From the NCBI GenBank assembly GCA_011330545.1, contig DRQI01000433.1, forward strand, positions 1 through 10,334: a DNA stretch of 10,334 bases. Direction: 5' to 3'. Each line of letters opens with the position of its first letter. Positions within the stretch are counted from its first letter, which is position 1. The notes beneath the pieces are model-generated. The model was not told where the DNA came from and ran no database searches. It saw nothing but the letters and a program-made list of their open reading frames with translations. Position numbers and translations under genes: made by a program. Shown piece after piece: positions 1 through 7,939 of the stretch. This DNA comes from Flavobacteriia bacterium (GTDB lineage Bacteria > Bacteroidota > Bacteroidia > Flavobacteriales > Flavobacteriaceae).

Positions 1-1
1 C

Positions 2-838
2 AACAAGGCAGTTTTAGAAAAAAACCTAAATGAAACCCAAAAAATCTACGAAAACGGGTTGACAGAAGAAGAAAATGTAGAACAGCTTCAAATAACATTA
101 TTGCAACTAGACACTAATTTAAAAAATGCTATCAGGTTAAGGGATATTGCTTATAAGATGTTAAATATCACGTTGGGTATTGACTTAAACGAAACCATTA
201 TCTTAAAAAGCAACCTCGAAACATTGGCAGAACAATACATTACATTGAATTTATTAGACGCCAATGAAACCGTTGAAAACACCATAGATTACAAAATTGC
301 CTTGAATGACAAACGCTCAAAAGAATTACTGCTAAAACTAGAAAAAAGCAAGGCGCTTCCCCAACTCAATGCCTTTGTCAATGCCGGTTATACCGGTAAT
401 GGCAATTCGTTCGATTTTTTAAAAAAAGAACAGCGTTGGTTTGGATTTTCATTAGTGGGCATTAGCCTTAATGTACCCATTTTCAGTTCACTCGGGAGAA
501 GTGCGGCTACACAACGTGCAAAGATAAATCTCGAAAAGGCAAAAACAGATTTGACAGAAACCGAACAACAATTAAAATTTCAAATTGCCTCGGCAAAAAG
601 CAATTATCAGTTTTCTATTGAATCGTATAAAACAGCCAAACAAAATTTAGCTTTGGCAGAACGTATAGAAAAAAAGAACCAATTGAAATTTTCTGAAGGC
701 ATTGCTACAAGTTTTGACTTAAGGCAAGCGCAAATACAACTGTATACAGCGCAACAACAATATTTAAAAGCCATGCTCAATGTAATTACCAATAAAACAG
801 CCTTAGAAACTGTTTTAAGTACCATTACCAATAACTAA
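2..838 (+). CDS. TolC-family outer membrane efflux channel, 5'-truncated by window edge
   Basis: This is the C-terminal part (about 278 residues) of an outer-membrane factor that forms the exit duct of a tripartite efflux pump. The frame is open from base 2, reading NKAVLEKNLNETQ before the first possible internal start (TTG at 59), so the gene begins outside the window. Two long amphipathic helical stretches rich in Q, K, L and A flank a central part containing the family signature NVPIFSSLGRSAATQRAK (about 151-168 of the visible part). In this family that segment marks the beta-strand to helix transition of the second repeat (OEP domain). A second hallmark is the segment around EGIATSFDLRQAQ. 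The 19-base gap to the adaptor gene, followed by an RND pump, supports an efflux role and co-transcription. Family assignment is firm; the substrate cannot be read from the sequence. Confidence 0.93.
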   Translation, partial: NKAVLEKNLNETQKIYENGLTEEENVEQLQITLLQLDTNLKNAIRLRDIAYKMLNITLGIDLNETIILKSNLETLAEQYITLNLLDANETVENTIDYKIALNDKRSKELLLKLEKSKALPQLNAFVNAGYTGNGNSFDFLKKEQRWFGFSLVGISLNVPIFSSLGRSAATQRAKINLEKAKTDLTETEQQLKFQIASAKSNYQFSIESYKTAKQNLALAERIEKKNQLKFSEGIATSFDLRQAQIQLYTAQQQYLKAMLNVITNKTALETVLSTITNN

Positions 839-857
839 ACGAAAAAATAATCTAGTG

Positions 858-2021
858 ATGAAAAATATATATATAATCTTACTTTCTTTGATAACCTTAT
901 CGTGTGGAGGCGGTAAAAAACAATCAATAGAAACAATAATCTCAGAAGGAAACTTAAAGAAAATACGCGAAAAAAGAGCCGAAATTGTTACAAAAGAACA
1001 AGAAATTGTAGCTCAATTAAAATTATTAGATGCTAAAATTGCCGAATTAGATACCAGTAAAAAGATTCCGTTGATAACAACTTTTAAAGTTAAAGATACT
1101 GTTTTTAATCATTATTTAGAATTGCAAGGCAATGTGCAAACCAAGCAAAATATTGTGATTTATCCTGAGATATCGGGTACATTATTACACGTATATGTTA
1201 AAGAAGGCCAACGGGTTGGCAAAGGGCAAATTTTAGCATCAATTGATGATGGGGGATTGAGCCAACAAGTAGCACAATTACAAATTCAAGCTGATTTGGC
1301 AAAAACCACCTTTGAACGCCAAGAACGTTTGTGGAAACAAAAAATTGGTAGTGAAATACAATATTTACAAGCTAAATCTAGCTACGAAGCTCAACAAAAA
1401 GCGGTGAACCACTTACAAAAACAATTGGCAAAAACAACGGTCAGGGCTCCTTTTACAGGGGTTATTGACGATGTGATTACCGAACAAGGTACCGTTGTGG
1501 CTCCGGGACAATCACAATTAATGCGCATCGTAAACCTCCGTAACATGTATATTGAAACCGACGTGCCTGAAAGTTATATTAGCAATATAAGTAAAGGGAA
1601 AAAAGTAGAAGTTGAATTTCCGGCACTTCATAAAACCATAAACACCTATGTACGCCAAACCGGAAATTTTATAAATCCTGCCAACCGAACTTTTAAAGTT
1701 GAAATTGGTATTCCCAATAAAGGCCAACATATCAAACCCAATTTGACGGCCAAACTTAAAATAAACGATTATACCAATAAAAATGCACTGCTCATTCCGC
1801 AGAGTATCATTTCAGAAAATGCAAAAGGCCAACAATATATCTATATCATTGAGGATAAAAAAGACAATGCAGAGGCCATTGCCAAAAAAATAATTATCAA
1901 AACCGGAAAAATGCAAGGCGATGTTATAGAAGTACTTGATAACATTAAAAGCGGCACTGAAATAATTAAAGAAGGTGCCCGTAGTGTTAAAGACGGGCAG
2001 ACGGTAAAAATTATCAATTAG
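858..2021 (+). CDS. RND efflux periplasmic adaptor (membrane fusion protein), lipoprotein
   Basis: This periplasmic adaptor joins the RND pump to the TolC-type channel. I chose ATG at 858 over the in-frame GTG at 855 because it directly begins the signal peptide MKNIYIILLSLITLSC. Cys16 is the expected lipidation site; the box TLSC lacks the usual Leu/Val at -3, but the SCGGG end is common in Bacteroidota lipoproteins. Residues 20-67 are a charged helical lead segment. The first half of the lipoyl/barrel-sandwich domain lies at about 98-132 (YPEISGTLLHVYVKEGQRVGKG), the alpha-helical hairpin at about 134-192, and the second lipoyl half at about 194-225 (TTVRAPFTGVIDDVITEQG). The beta-barrel and membrane-proximal domains follow to residue 387. 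Length is normal for the HlyD/AcrA-like family. The gene sits between channel and pump genes, so it serves this pump. Confidence 0.94.
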   Translation: MKNIYIILLSLITLSCGGGKKQSIETIISEGNLKKIREKRAEIVTKEQEIVAQLKLLDAKIAELDTSKKIPLITTFKVKDTVFNHYLELQGNVQTKQNIVIYPEISGTLLHVYVKEGQRVGKGQILASIDDGGLSQQVAQLQIQADLAKTTFERQERLWKQKIGSEIQYLQAKSSYEAQQKAVNHLQKQLAKTTVRAPFTGVIDDVITEQGTVVAPGQSQLMRIVNLRNMYIETDVPESYISNISKGKKVEVEFPALHKTINTYVRQTGNFINPANRTFKVEIGIPNKGQHIKPNLTAKLKINDYTNKNALLIPQSIISENAKGQQYIYIIEDKKDNAEAIAKKIIIKTGKMQGDVIEVLDNIKSGTEIIKEGARSVKDGQTVKIIN

Positions 2022-2148
2022 CCAATAATTTAGAATTGCCATTTTTGTACAAATAGAATCAATATTCAAAAAGCCTAATTTCATAAAATAAAATCCCTGT
2101 TCTACGTCATAGTACTAAGCAGGTTTTTAGAAATGACAACAAAAGAAA
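2022..2148 (+). promoter_or_regulatory. Long intra-operon gap with weak hairpin plus T5 before the RND gene
   Basis: This 127-base gap is long for an operon of this kind. At 2096-2123 the arms CCTGTT (2096-2101) and AGCAGG region (2118-2123) can pair (six pairs including one G-U) around a 16-base loop, followed directly by TTTTT at 2124-2128. This resembles a weak intrinsic terminator or attenuator located about 20 bases before the pump ATG. No convincing TAnnTTTG promoter box was found in the gap. The structure is seen in the sequence; a regulatory role is only inference, and the large loop makes it weak. Confidence 0.25.
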
Positions 2149-5100
2149 ATGACAGCACAACAGAAAAAAATAGATAAAGAATTCAAATTATCCTCTTGGG
2201 CCATTCAAAACAAGACTACCATTTATGTAGTCATTGTCCTTATTTTATTTTTGGGTATCTCGGCCTATTTTTCAATGCCTCGAGAAAATTTTCCGGAAGT
2301 TAAAGAAACCAAAATATACATCAGCTCAATATTTCCCGGAAATACTGCTGAGGATATAGAAAAACTCATTACAGACCCACTCGAAGATAAGTTAAAAACA
2401 GTGAGTAATGTGGTAGAAATTACCTCTACTTCGCAAGAAGATTTTTCGATGGTAATTGTTGAATTTGATGAAAATATTACGGTTGAACAGGCCAAGCAAA
2501 AAGTAAAAGACGAAGTAGATACCGAAACCTCAAGTGAAGATTGGCCTACTTTTAACGGTGCCAAAATTGAACCCAATGTATTTGAACTGAGTCTGTCTGA
2601 AGAGTTTCCTATCTTAAATATTAATATTTCGGGTGACTATCCTGTTGACAAACTCAAAGAATTTGCTGAATACCTACAAGACAAAATCGAAGACCTCAAA
2701 GAAATTAAAAAAGTAGATATCCGCGGGGCACAAGATAAAGAAGTTGCTGTTGCTGTTGACATTTTTAAAATGATGGCGGCTCAGGTTAGTTTTGATGATA
2801 TTATCAATTCGATAAGTAGGGAAAACATAACTATTTCTGCCGGAAATTTAATTGCGAGTGGCCAACGGCGAACGATTAGGGTTATTGGCGAAATTGAGAA
2901 CCCATCCCAATTAAATGATTTTGTGGTTAAGGCTGAAAACGGCCATCCTATCTATCTTAAAGACATTGCAAAGGTATCGTTTAAAGACAAAGACAAAACC
3001 ACTTATGCAAGAGAGTTTGGCGAGCAGGTAGTAATGCTCGACGTAAAAAAACGTGCCGGTAAAAACATGGTGGCTGCTGCCGAAAAGATAGAAGTAATTG
3101 TTAAGGATGCAAAAACCAATTACTTTCCGAAGAACCTAAAAGTAACAACGGCAAACGATCAATCTTCAAAAACTATCGGGCAGGTAGATGATTTGGTAAA
3201 CAATATTATTTTTGGTATTATATTGGTAGTTACCGTCTTAATGTTCTTTTTAGGCTTTAAAAACGCCCTCTTTGTCGGTTTTGCTATCCCCATGTCTATG
3301 TTTATGTCATTAATGATATTGAACATGCTCGGCTATACCATGAATACCATGATTCTTTTCGGATTGATTATGGGGCTTGGAATGCTAGTAGATAACGGAA
3401 TTGTAGTGGTAGAAAATGTATACCGGTTAATGGATGAAGAAGGCATGAGTAGGGTTGCCGCAACCAAAAAAGGCATTAGTGAAATTGCATTCCCTATAAT
3501 TATCTCTACGGCAACAACCATCGCTGCATTTATTCCCTTAGGCTTATGGCCGGGTATCATGGGGCAGTTTATGATCTATTTCCCGATTACCTTATCGGTA
3601 GTATTAGGCTCTTCATTATTTGTTGCCATCTTTTTTAATTCGGTATTGGTATCGCAATTTATGACCATTGAAGATAGGGATATGCCTTTAAAAAATGCCA
3701 TTGTCATTTCTGCAACCATGACAGTTATTGGCATTGCCATTTATCTTTTTGGCGGTGCCTATAAAGCTATTGGCAGTGTAATGGTTTTTTCTGCTATTAT
3801 GCTTTGGGTATACCGGCTATGGCTTCGAAAAATGGCAAACTATTTTCAAGCTCATATTTTAACGAAGTTAGAAAATTGGTACGAAAGGCAATTAAAAAGT
3901 GCTTTGACAGGATGGAGGCCTTATGTATTAAGTTTTAGTGCCGTTATATTATTAATGATAGCTTTTGGGGCTTTTGGATGGTCTGTTGGTTCAAATCGTA
4001 CCAAAATAGAATTTTTCCCCGATAACAAACCCAATCAGATTATTGTATATATAGAATATCCTGAAGGTACTGATATAGAAAAAACCAATCGTATTACCAA
4101 GGAAATTGAAAGTAAAGTATACGCGGTTCTCAATGAAGATACGTATATAGACAACGGTTATAATTTTATGGTAGAAAATGCTGTTGCACAAGTTGGGGAA
4201 GGTGCCGGCGACCCACGTGCCGATGCAGGTTCTGCCTCAAAAATGCCCCATAAAGGAAAAATTACGGCTTCTATGCGCGAATTTAAGTTTAGGCGTGGCA
4301 AAGACAGTGAACTTCTGAGGCAAAAAGTACAAAAAGCCTTGGTTGGTATTTATCCGGGAGTCTTAATCTCTGTTGAAAAAGATCAAAATGGCCCTCCGGT
4401 TGGCGCACCCATCAATATAGAAATCGAAGGGGAAGACTACGCCCAATTAATTAATACCGCCGAAAAAATGCGCGAATTTATCAATGAAAGAAATATAGCG
4501 GGAATTGACGAATTAAAAATAGATGTAAACAAAGACAAGCCTTCTATGAAGGTATTGGTTGATAGGGAAAAAGCGGGCGAATTAGGAGTTACTACCGGGC
4601 AGGTTGGGCAGCAATTGCGCAATGCTATCTTTGGTGCCAAAGCAGGTATCTATAAAGAAAACGGTGAAGATTATGATATTTATGTGCGTTTTAACAAAGC
4701 GAACCGGTATAATACCAGCGCACTTTTTAACCAAAAGATAACCTTTAGAGACCAAGCCTCAGGAAAAATTAAGAACATTCCTATTTCTACCGTAATAAAA
4801 CACACCAATAATTCAGGGTTTAGTGCCATCAAACACAAAGATGTAAAAAGGGTAGTAACCGTTTATTCTGCCTTAGCGCCCGGATATACTGATGCCGGAG
4901 CTATCGTTAGCCAGATTCAGAATGAAATGAAAAATTTTACCGAATTGCCCAAAGGCATAAAAATTGACTATACCGGCCAAATTGAAGAGCAAAACAAGCA
5001 ACAAAATTTTTTAAACGGAGCTTTTTTATCAGGCTTAGGCCTCATTTTTTTAATTCTCATCCTTCAGTTTAACTCTATTTCTAAGCCTGCCATTATAATG

Positions 5101-5655
5101 ACAGCGGTTTTTTTGAGCCTTATTGGCGTTTTTGGCGGCTTGGTAATTAGCGGAGCTTCTTTTGTAATTATGATGACCATGATGGGCATCATTGCCTTGG
5201 CAGGAATTGTAGTAAATAATGGTGTTGTACTGTTAGATTACGCACAGCTTTTAATAGACCGCAAAAAGATTGAAAAAGGGTTGGGCCATAATGAGTATTT
5301 AGAAACCGAAGACTTATTCAATGCTATTGTAAAGGCCGGTAAGGCGCGTTTACGGCCGGTATTATTGACTGCCATTACCACTATTCTCGGCTTAATACCT
5401 CTTGCTATTGGGTTAAACATTAACTTTTTCACCTTGTTTAGTGACTTTGACGCAAATATTTATCTAGGTGGCGACAATGTTGTCTTTTGGGGGCCATTGG
5501 CAAAGACCGTTATATACGGATTGTTTGTAGCTACTTTTTTAACCTTAATTGTAGTGCCTATTTTGTTTTTCTTGATAACCAGATTTAAAATGTGGTTGCG
5601 TTCGATTGGTACAAAGAAAACCGCCCATCCTCAAATTAGTGAATCACAAAAATGA
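2149..5655 (+). CDS. RND-family efflux pump permease, inner membrane (AcrB/acriflavin-resistance superfamily)
   Basis: This is a proton-driven inner-membrane pump that exports substrates through the adaptor and channel encoded upstream. TM1 is at about 23-41, followed by the first periplasmic loop (FPGNTAEDIEKLITDPLED). TM2-TM6 lie at about 345-505, and TM8-TM12 at about 955-1147 after the second periplasmic loop (about 613-950). TM4 carries GMLVDNGIVVVEN, with D415 matching AcrB D407 while N416 replaces D408. TM10 carries VVNNGVVLLDY, with N1023 at the AcrB K940 position. R1067 and T1074 match AcrB R971 and T978. The protein has 1168 residues against about 1050 for AcrB. Part of the excess is a hydrophobic hairpin at about 517-537 and 539-558 between TM6 and TM7. 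ATG 2149 is the only ATG start possible, because the frame is closed by TGA at 2134-2136. Substrate is unknown. Confidence 0.95.
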   Translation: MTAQQKKIDKEFKLSSWAIQNKTTIYVVIVLILFLGISAYFSMPRENFPEVKETKIYISSIFPGNTAEDIEKLITDPLEDKLKTVSNVVEITSTSQEDFSMVIVEFDENITVEQAKQKVKDEVDTETSSEDWPTFNGAKIEPNVFELSLSEEFPILNINISGDYPVDKLKEFAEYLQDKIEDLKEIKKVDIRGAQDKEVAVAVDIFKMMAAQVSFDDIINSISRENITISAGNLIASGQRRTIRVIGEIENPSQLNDFVVKAENGHPIYLKDIAKVSFKDKDKTTYAREFGEQVVMLDVKKRAGKNMVAAAEKIEVIVKDAKTNYFPKNLKVTTANDQSSKTIGQVDDLVNNIIFGIILVVTVLMFFLGFKNALFVGFAIPMSMFMSLMILNMLGYTMNTMILFGLIMGLGMLVDNGIVVVENVYRLMDEEGMSRVAATKKGISEIAFPIIISTATTIAAFIPLGLWPGIMGQFMIYFPITLSVVLGSSLFVAIFFNSVLVSQFMTIEDRDMPLKNAIVISATMTVIGIAIYLFGGAYKAIGSVMVFSAIMLWVYRLWLRKMANYFQAHILTKLENWYERQLKSALTGWRPYVLSFSAVILLMIAFGAFGWSVGSNRTKIEFFPDNKPNQIIVYIEYPEGTDIEKTNRITKEIESKVYAVLNEDTYIDNGYNFMVENAVAQVGEGAGDPRADAGSASKMPHKGKITASMREFKFRRGKDSELLRQKVQKALVGIYPGVLISVEKDQNGPPVGAPINIEIEGEDYAQLINTAEKMREFINERNIAGIDELKIDVNKDKPSMKVLVDREKAGELGVTTGQVGQQLRNAIFGAKAGIYKENGEDYDIYVRFNKANRYNTSALFNQKITFRDQASGKIKNIPISTVIKHTNNSGFSAIKHKDVKRVVTVYSALAPGYTDAGAIVSQIQNEMKNFTELPKGIKIDYTGQIEEQNKQQNFLNGAFLSGLGLIFLILILQFNSISKPAIIMTAVFLSLIGVFGGLVISGASFVIMMTMMGIIALAGIVVNNGVVLLDYAQLLIDRKKIEKGLGHNEYLETEDLFNAIVKAGKARLRPVLLTAITTILGLIPLAIGLNINFFTLFSDFDANIYLGGDNVVFWGPLAKTVIYGLFVATFLTLIVVPILFFLITRFKMWLRSIGTKKTAHPQISESQK

Positions 5656-5671
5656 ATGATAAGTAATTTTT

Positions 5672-5691
5672 TTATTGTTGGTTAACAATAA
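5672..5691. terminator. Short perfect hairpin in the convergent junction
   Basis: TTATTGTT (5672-5679) and AACAATAA (5684-5691) form a perfect 8-bp stem with the 4-base loop GGTT, 16 bases after the pump stop codon. The stem is AT-rich, and no T-tract follows on the plus strand. On its own it would be a weak terminator. It may work together with the much stronger hairpin next to it. Confidence 0.35.
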
Positions 5692-5693
5692 GT

Positions 5694-5731
5694 TGTAGGG
5701 TTTTGGTTTTAGTTAAAACCAGAATCCTACA
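5694..5731. terminator. 17-bp hairpin, likely bidirectional terminator, overlapping the end of the patatin gene
   Basis: Arms 5694-5710 and 5715-5731 pair over 17 positions around the loop AGTT (5711-5714). Two positions (5700 and 5703) pair as G-U when read as plus-strand RNA. It lies at the meeting point of the plus-strand efflux operon and the minus-strand uvrC-patatin block. The minus-strand stop codon (5713-5715) sits partly in its loop, so the last five codons of that gene are in one arm. A classical T-tract after the stem is absent in both directions; termination is inferred from stem strength and position. Confidence 0.6.
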
Positions 5732-7932
5732 TTAAAAAACCAAAAATTTTGCCTGGTTTCGGGTGACCAAGTATATTTTATTTCAACGGGGCCTAAGAAA
5801 GAGTCGAGGCCGTATCCTAAGGCATACCCAGATTTGGTATTTTGAAATATGGCTCCGTTGTTAAACAAGTCATTATCTACTCTGGCAAAATTTCCCGTAA
5901 AGGTGAGGTAGTTTTTTTTGAACATTTCATACCGTATAGTCAATGCAGATTTTACGAAGGCATTTTCGCCTAATTCGGCGACATCATATCCGTAAAAGGG
6001 AATAAAATTATTTACAAAATTTTCATTGTTGCCTCCCAATAAAAAGTCAAAAACACCATTATCATTAGAGCCTATGGTAACGCCTGCCTGTGAAATATAA
6101 TGGAATGTTAATTTATCAAAGAAGGTATATGCATATCCTAGGGTGCCATACAATTGAGAGAATGGCGTAAAATCATTATTAAAATCAGAAGACACCAAAT
6201 AGGTCTTATAGTTTACGTCTAAAAAAAAGCCTTTTTTGGTAAAATATTGTTTGTCATAGCTGTCAAGCCGCAATTTAGCAAAGGCATCTAAATAACTGCT
6301 TTTATCAAAATAATCTTTAATAATCTGGTTATTGACTAGGGTTTCGGAGAAAATTCTTAAATATTTATGCTCTGCCCCTATCCGCAATGCAATGTTTTTA
6401 TTAAAAGCTGTCTGCAAAAAAAGCTGTGTGCTAAAATCGTTGTAATCAATAGGGGTTTTTCCTACTGTATTTTGTTGGCCATCATCTATAAAAAAACTTT
6501 CATTAAAACCGTTATACCTCGTATTGATGCCATAGCTCCAATGAAAACCGTTATCAATAAAATAGTCGATATTATAGCGTATATTATCTCCTAAAATAAA
6601 ATCTGCCGACAGTGCATCGTTTTTAAAAACAGCGTGTTTAGAAGTAATATTTAACAACACTCCGGTTTTATACAAATCGTCATAATGCACTCCCAATTGC
6701 AAAAATGTTGACACTTCGTCTTCTTTAATTTTTAAATGTATTTCGGTGCCTTTATCTCGTTGCACCAATTTATAATGGATACTTTTAAAATTGCCGGTGG
6801 CAAATAAGCTATTGATGCCTTCATTAAATTTCTGAAACGTTATATACCCTATTTCATCTATATTCAATTTACTCAAAATATATTCGTTGGTATAGTTTTT
6901 ATTTCCATTGATTTTAATACCATTTATGTAAAGCATCTCTTTGGCCAGATGGTTTCTTTTATTTCTTTTTACGGCAGTATGGTGTTGTTTGTCGGCAATT
7001 TCTTTTAAGAATTTCAATTGTTTGCTAGCTACATCAACTCCTTTGTCGATAATTTCTTTGGTAAAATCAAATGATACGACATTATAATTACTGATATCGG
7101 GATGCAAGTATAAATCGGTTTCTTTTCTTCGTACATCAGATTTATCATACATCTGAAAATTGACAATTTGCATTAAAATGCCGGGTGCTGAATTTAAATT
7201 ATCTTTGTCTTTTAGTTTGTCTTGAACATCTACACCGATGATAAAATCAACACCTTTTTGACGCATGATATCGGTAGGAAAATTATTCACCACACCTCCA
7301 TCGGTCAAGAGTTTGCCGTCTATTTCAACGGGGTCTAACAGGGTAGGAAAAGAGCCACTTGCCATGATAGCTTCGGGTAAAAACCCTTTTTCTAAGATTT
7401 CGGCTTCACCGGTTTCTAAATTGGTGGCAATACAAAAAAACGGAATGGGCAGTTTTGAAAAATCTTCCACTTCGTGTACGTGCTCTGTTAATCTCGATAA
7501 TTCATTAAACAAATTTTGCCCTTTTGACAGTGCTGAGGGCAATGCTATTGTTCCTTTTTTTAAAGGTAGGGTTATGGCATATTTTTCGGTATTTGCTTTT
7601 TGGTAAATCGACTTTGCTTTTCTAGGCAATTTATCTTGCATCAATTCGGTATAATTAAATGAGCTTATAATAGAATCTAATTCATTGGCAGAATAGCCCG
7701 AAGCATACAAAGCTCCAATGATGGCACCCATACTGGTACCGCCGATGTAGTCTATCCGAACGCCGGCTTTTTCCAATACTTTTAAGACACCTATGTGTGC
7801 AAAGCCTTTAGCGCCTCCTCCACTCAATACCAAGCCTACTTTTATATCGCTTTTTTCTTTTGCCTTTTCTTGCGAAAAGACAATGTATACATTAAACAGC
7901 AATAGCAATATGAGAACAGTATTCTTTTTCAT
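5713..7932 (-). CDS. Patatin-like phospholipase fused to POTRA and outer-membrane beta-barrel (type Vd / PlpD-like)
   Basis: This is a predicted lipid acyl hydrolase carried by its own outer-membrane barrel. I chose ATG at 7932 (739 residues): it starts the signal peptide MKKNTVLILLLLFNVYIVFS (likely cleavage before Q21) and lies 7 bases after the uvrC stop. The longer frame to 7998 only adds a non-signal stretch inside uvrC. The patatin domain spans about 30-310, with oxyanion motif GGGAKG (38-43), nucleophile S67 in GTSMG, and the catalytic-dyad aspartate D211 in DGGVVNNFP, so all key residues are present. A POTRA-like segment is at about 333-405 (MLYINGIKINGNKNYTNEY). A BamA-type barrel runs from about 408 to the terminal F739, with GPVEIKYTWSP near the end and the C-terminal aromatic typical of outer-membrane proteins. 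Known relatives such as PlpD of Pseudomonas are phospholipase A1. Whether the domain here is surface-exposed, released or periplasmic cannot be told. Confidence 0.92.
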   Translation of the reverse strand: MKKNTVLILLLLFNVYIVFSQEKAKEKSDIKVGLVLSGGGAKGFAHIGVLKVLEKAGVRIDYIGGTSMGAIIGALYASGYSANELDSIISSFNYTELMQDKLPRKAKSIYQKANTEKYAITLPLKKGTIALPSALSKGQNLFNELSRLTEHVHEVEDFSKLPIPFFCIATNLETGEAEILEKGFLPEAIMASGSFPTLLDPVEIDGKLLTDGGVVNNFPTDIMRQKGVDFIIGVDVQDKLKDKDNLNSAPGILMQIVNFQMYDKSDVRRKETDLYLHPDISNYNVVSFDFTKEIIDKGVDVASKQLKFLKEIADKQHHTAVKRNKRNHLAKEMLYINGIKINGNKNYTNEYILSKLNIDEIGYITFQKFNEGINSLFATGNFKSIHYKLVQRDKGTEIHLKIKEDEVSTFLQLGVHYDDLYKTGVLLNITSKHAVFKNDALSADFILGDNIRYNIDYFIDNGFHWSYGINTRYNGFNESFFIDDGQQNTVGKTPIDYNDFSTQLFLQTAFNKNIALRIGAEHKYLRIFSETLVNNQIIKDYFDKSSYLDAFAKLRLDSYDKQYFTKKGFFLDVNYKTYLVSSDFNNDFTPFSQLYGTLGYAYTFFDKLTFHYISQAGVTIGSNDNGVFDFLLGGNNENFVNNFIPFYGYDVAELGENAFVKSALTIRYEMFKKNYLTFTGNFARVDNDLFNNGAIFQNTKSGYALGYGLDSFLGPVEIKYTWSPETRQNFWFFNVGFWF

Positions 7933-7939
7933 AGGTTGG

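Noticed and set aside
855..857. GTG as start of the adaptor gene
   Set aside because: The next codon is ATG and starts the lipoprotein signal directly; GTG would merely add one residue.
2133..2177. Fourteen-codon mini-ORF (MTTKENDSTTEKNR) overlapping the pump start in another frame
   Set aside because: It is too short, with no leader-peptide features such as repeated codons. The overlap with the true start is explained by the A-rich region.
2265..2576. 103-codon minus-strand frame inside the RND gene
   Set aside because: It lies opposite a conserved RND segment. The Ser-rich translation is typical of antisense reading.
6367..6594. 75-codon plus-strand frame antisense to the beta-barrel region
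   Set aside because: It is a composition-driven shadow of the barrel gene with no supporting features.
7265..7606. 113-codon plus-strand frame antisense to the patatin domain
   Set aside because: It is a shadow of the strongly conserved patatin coding frame. It has no recognisable domain, signal or start context.
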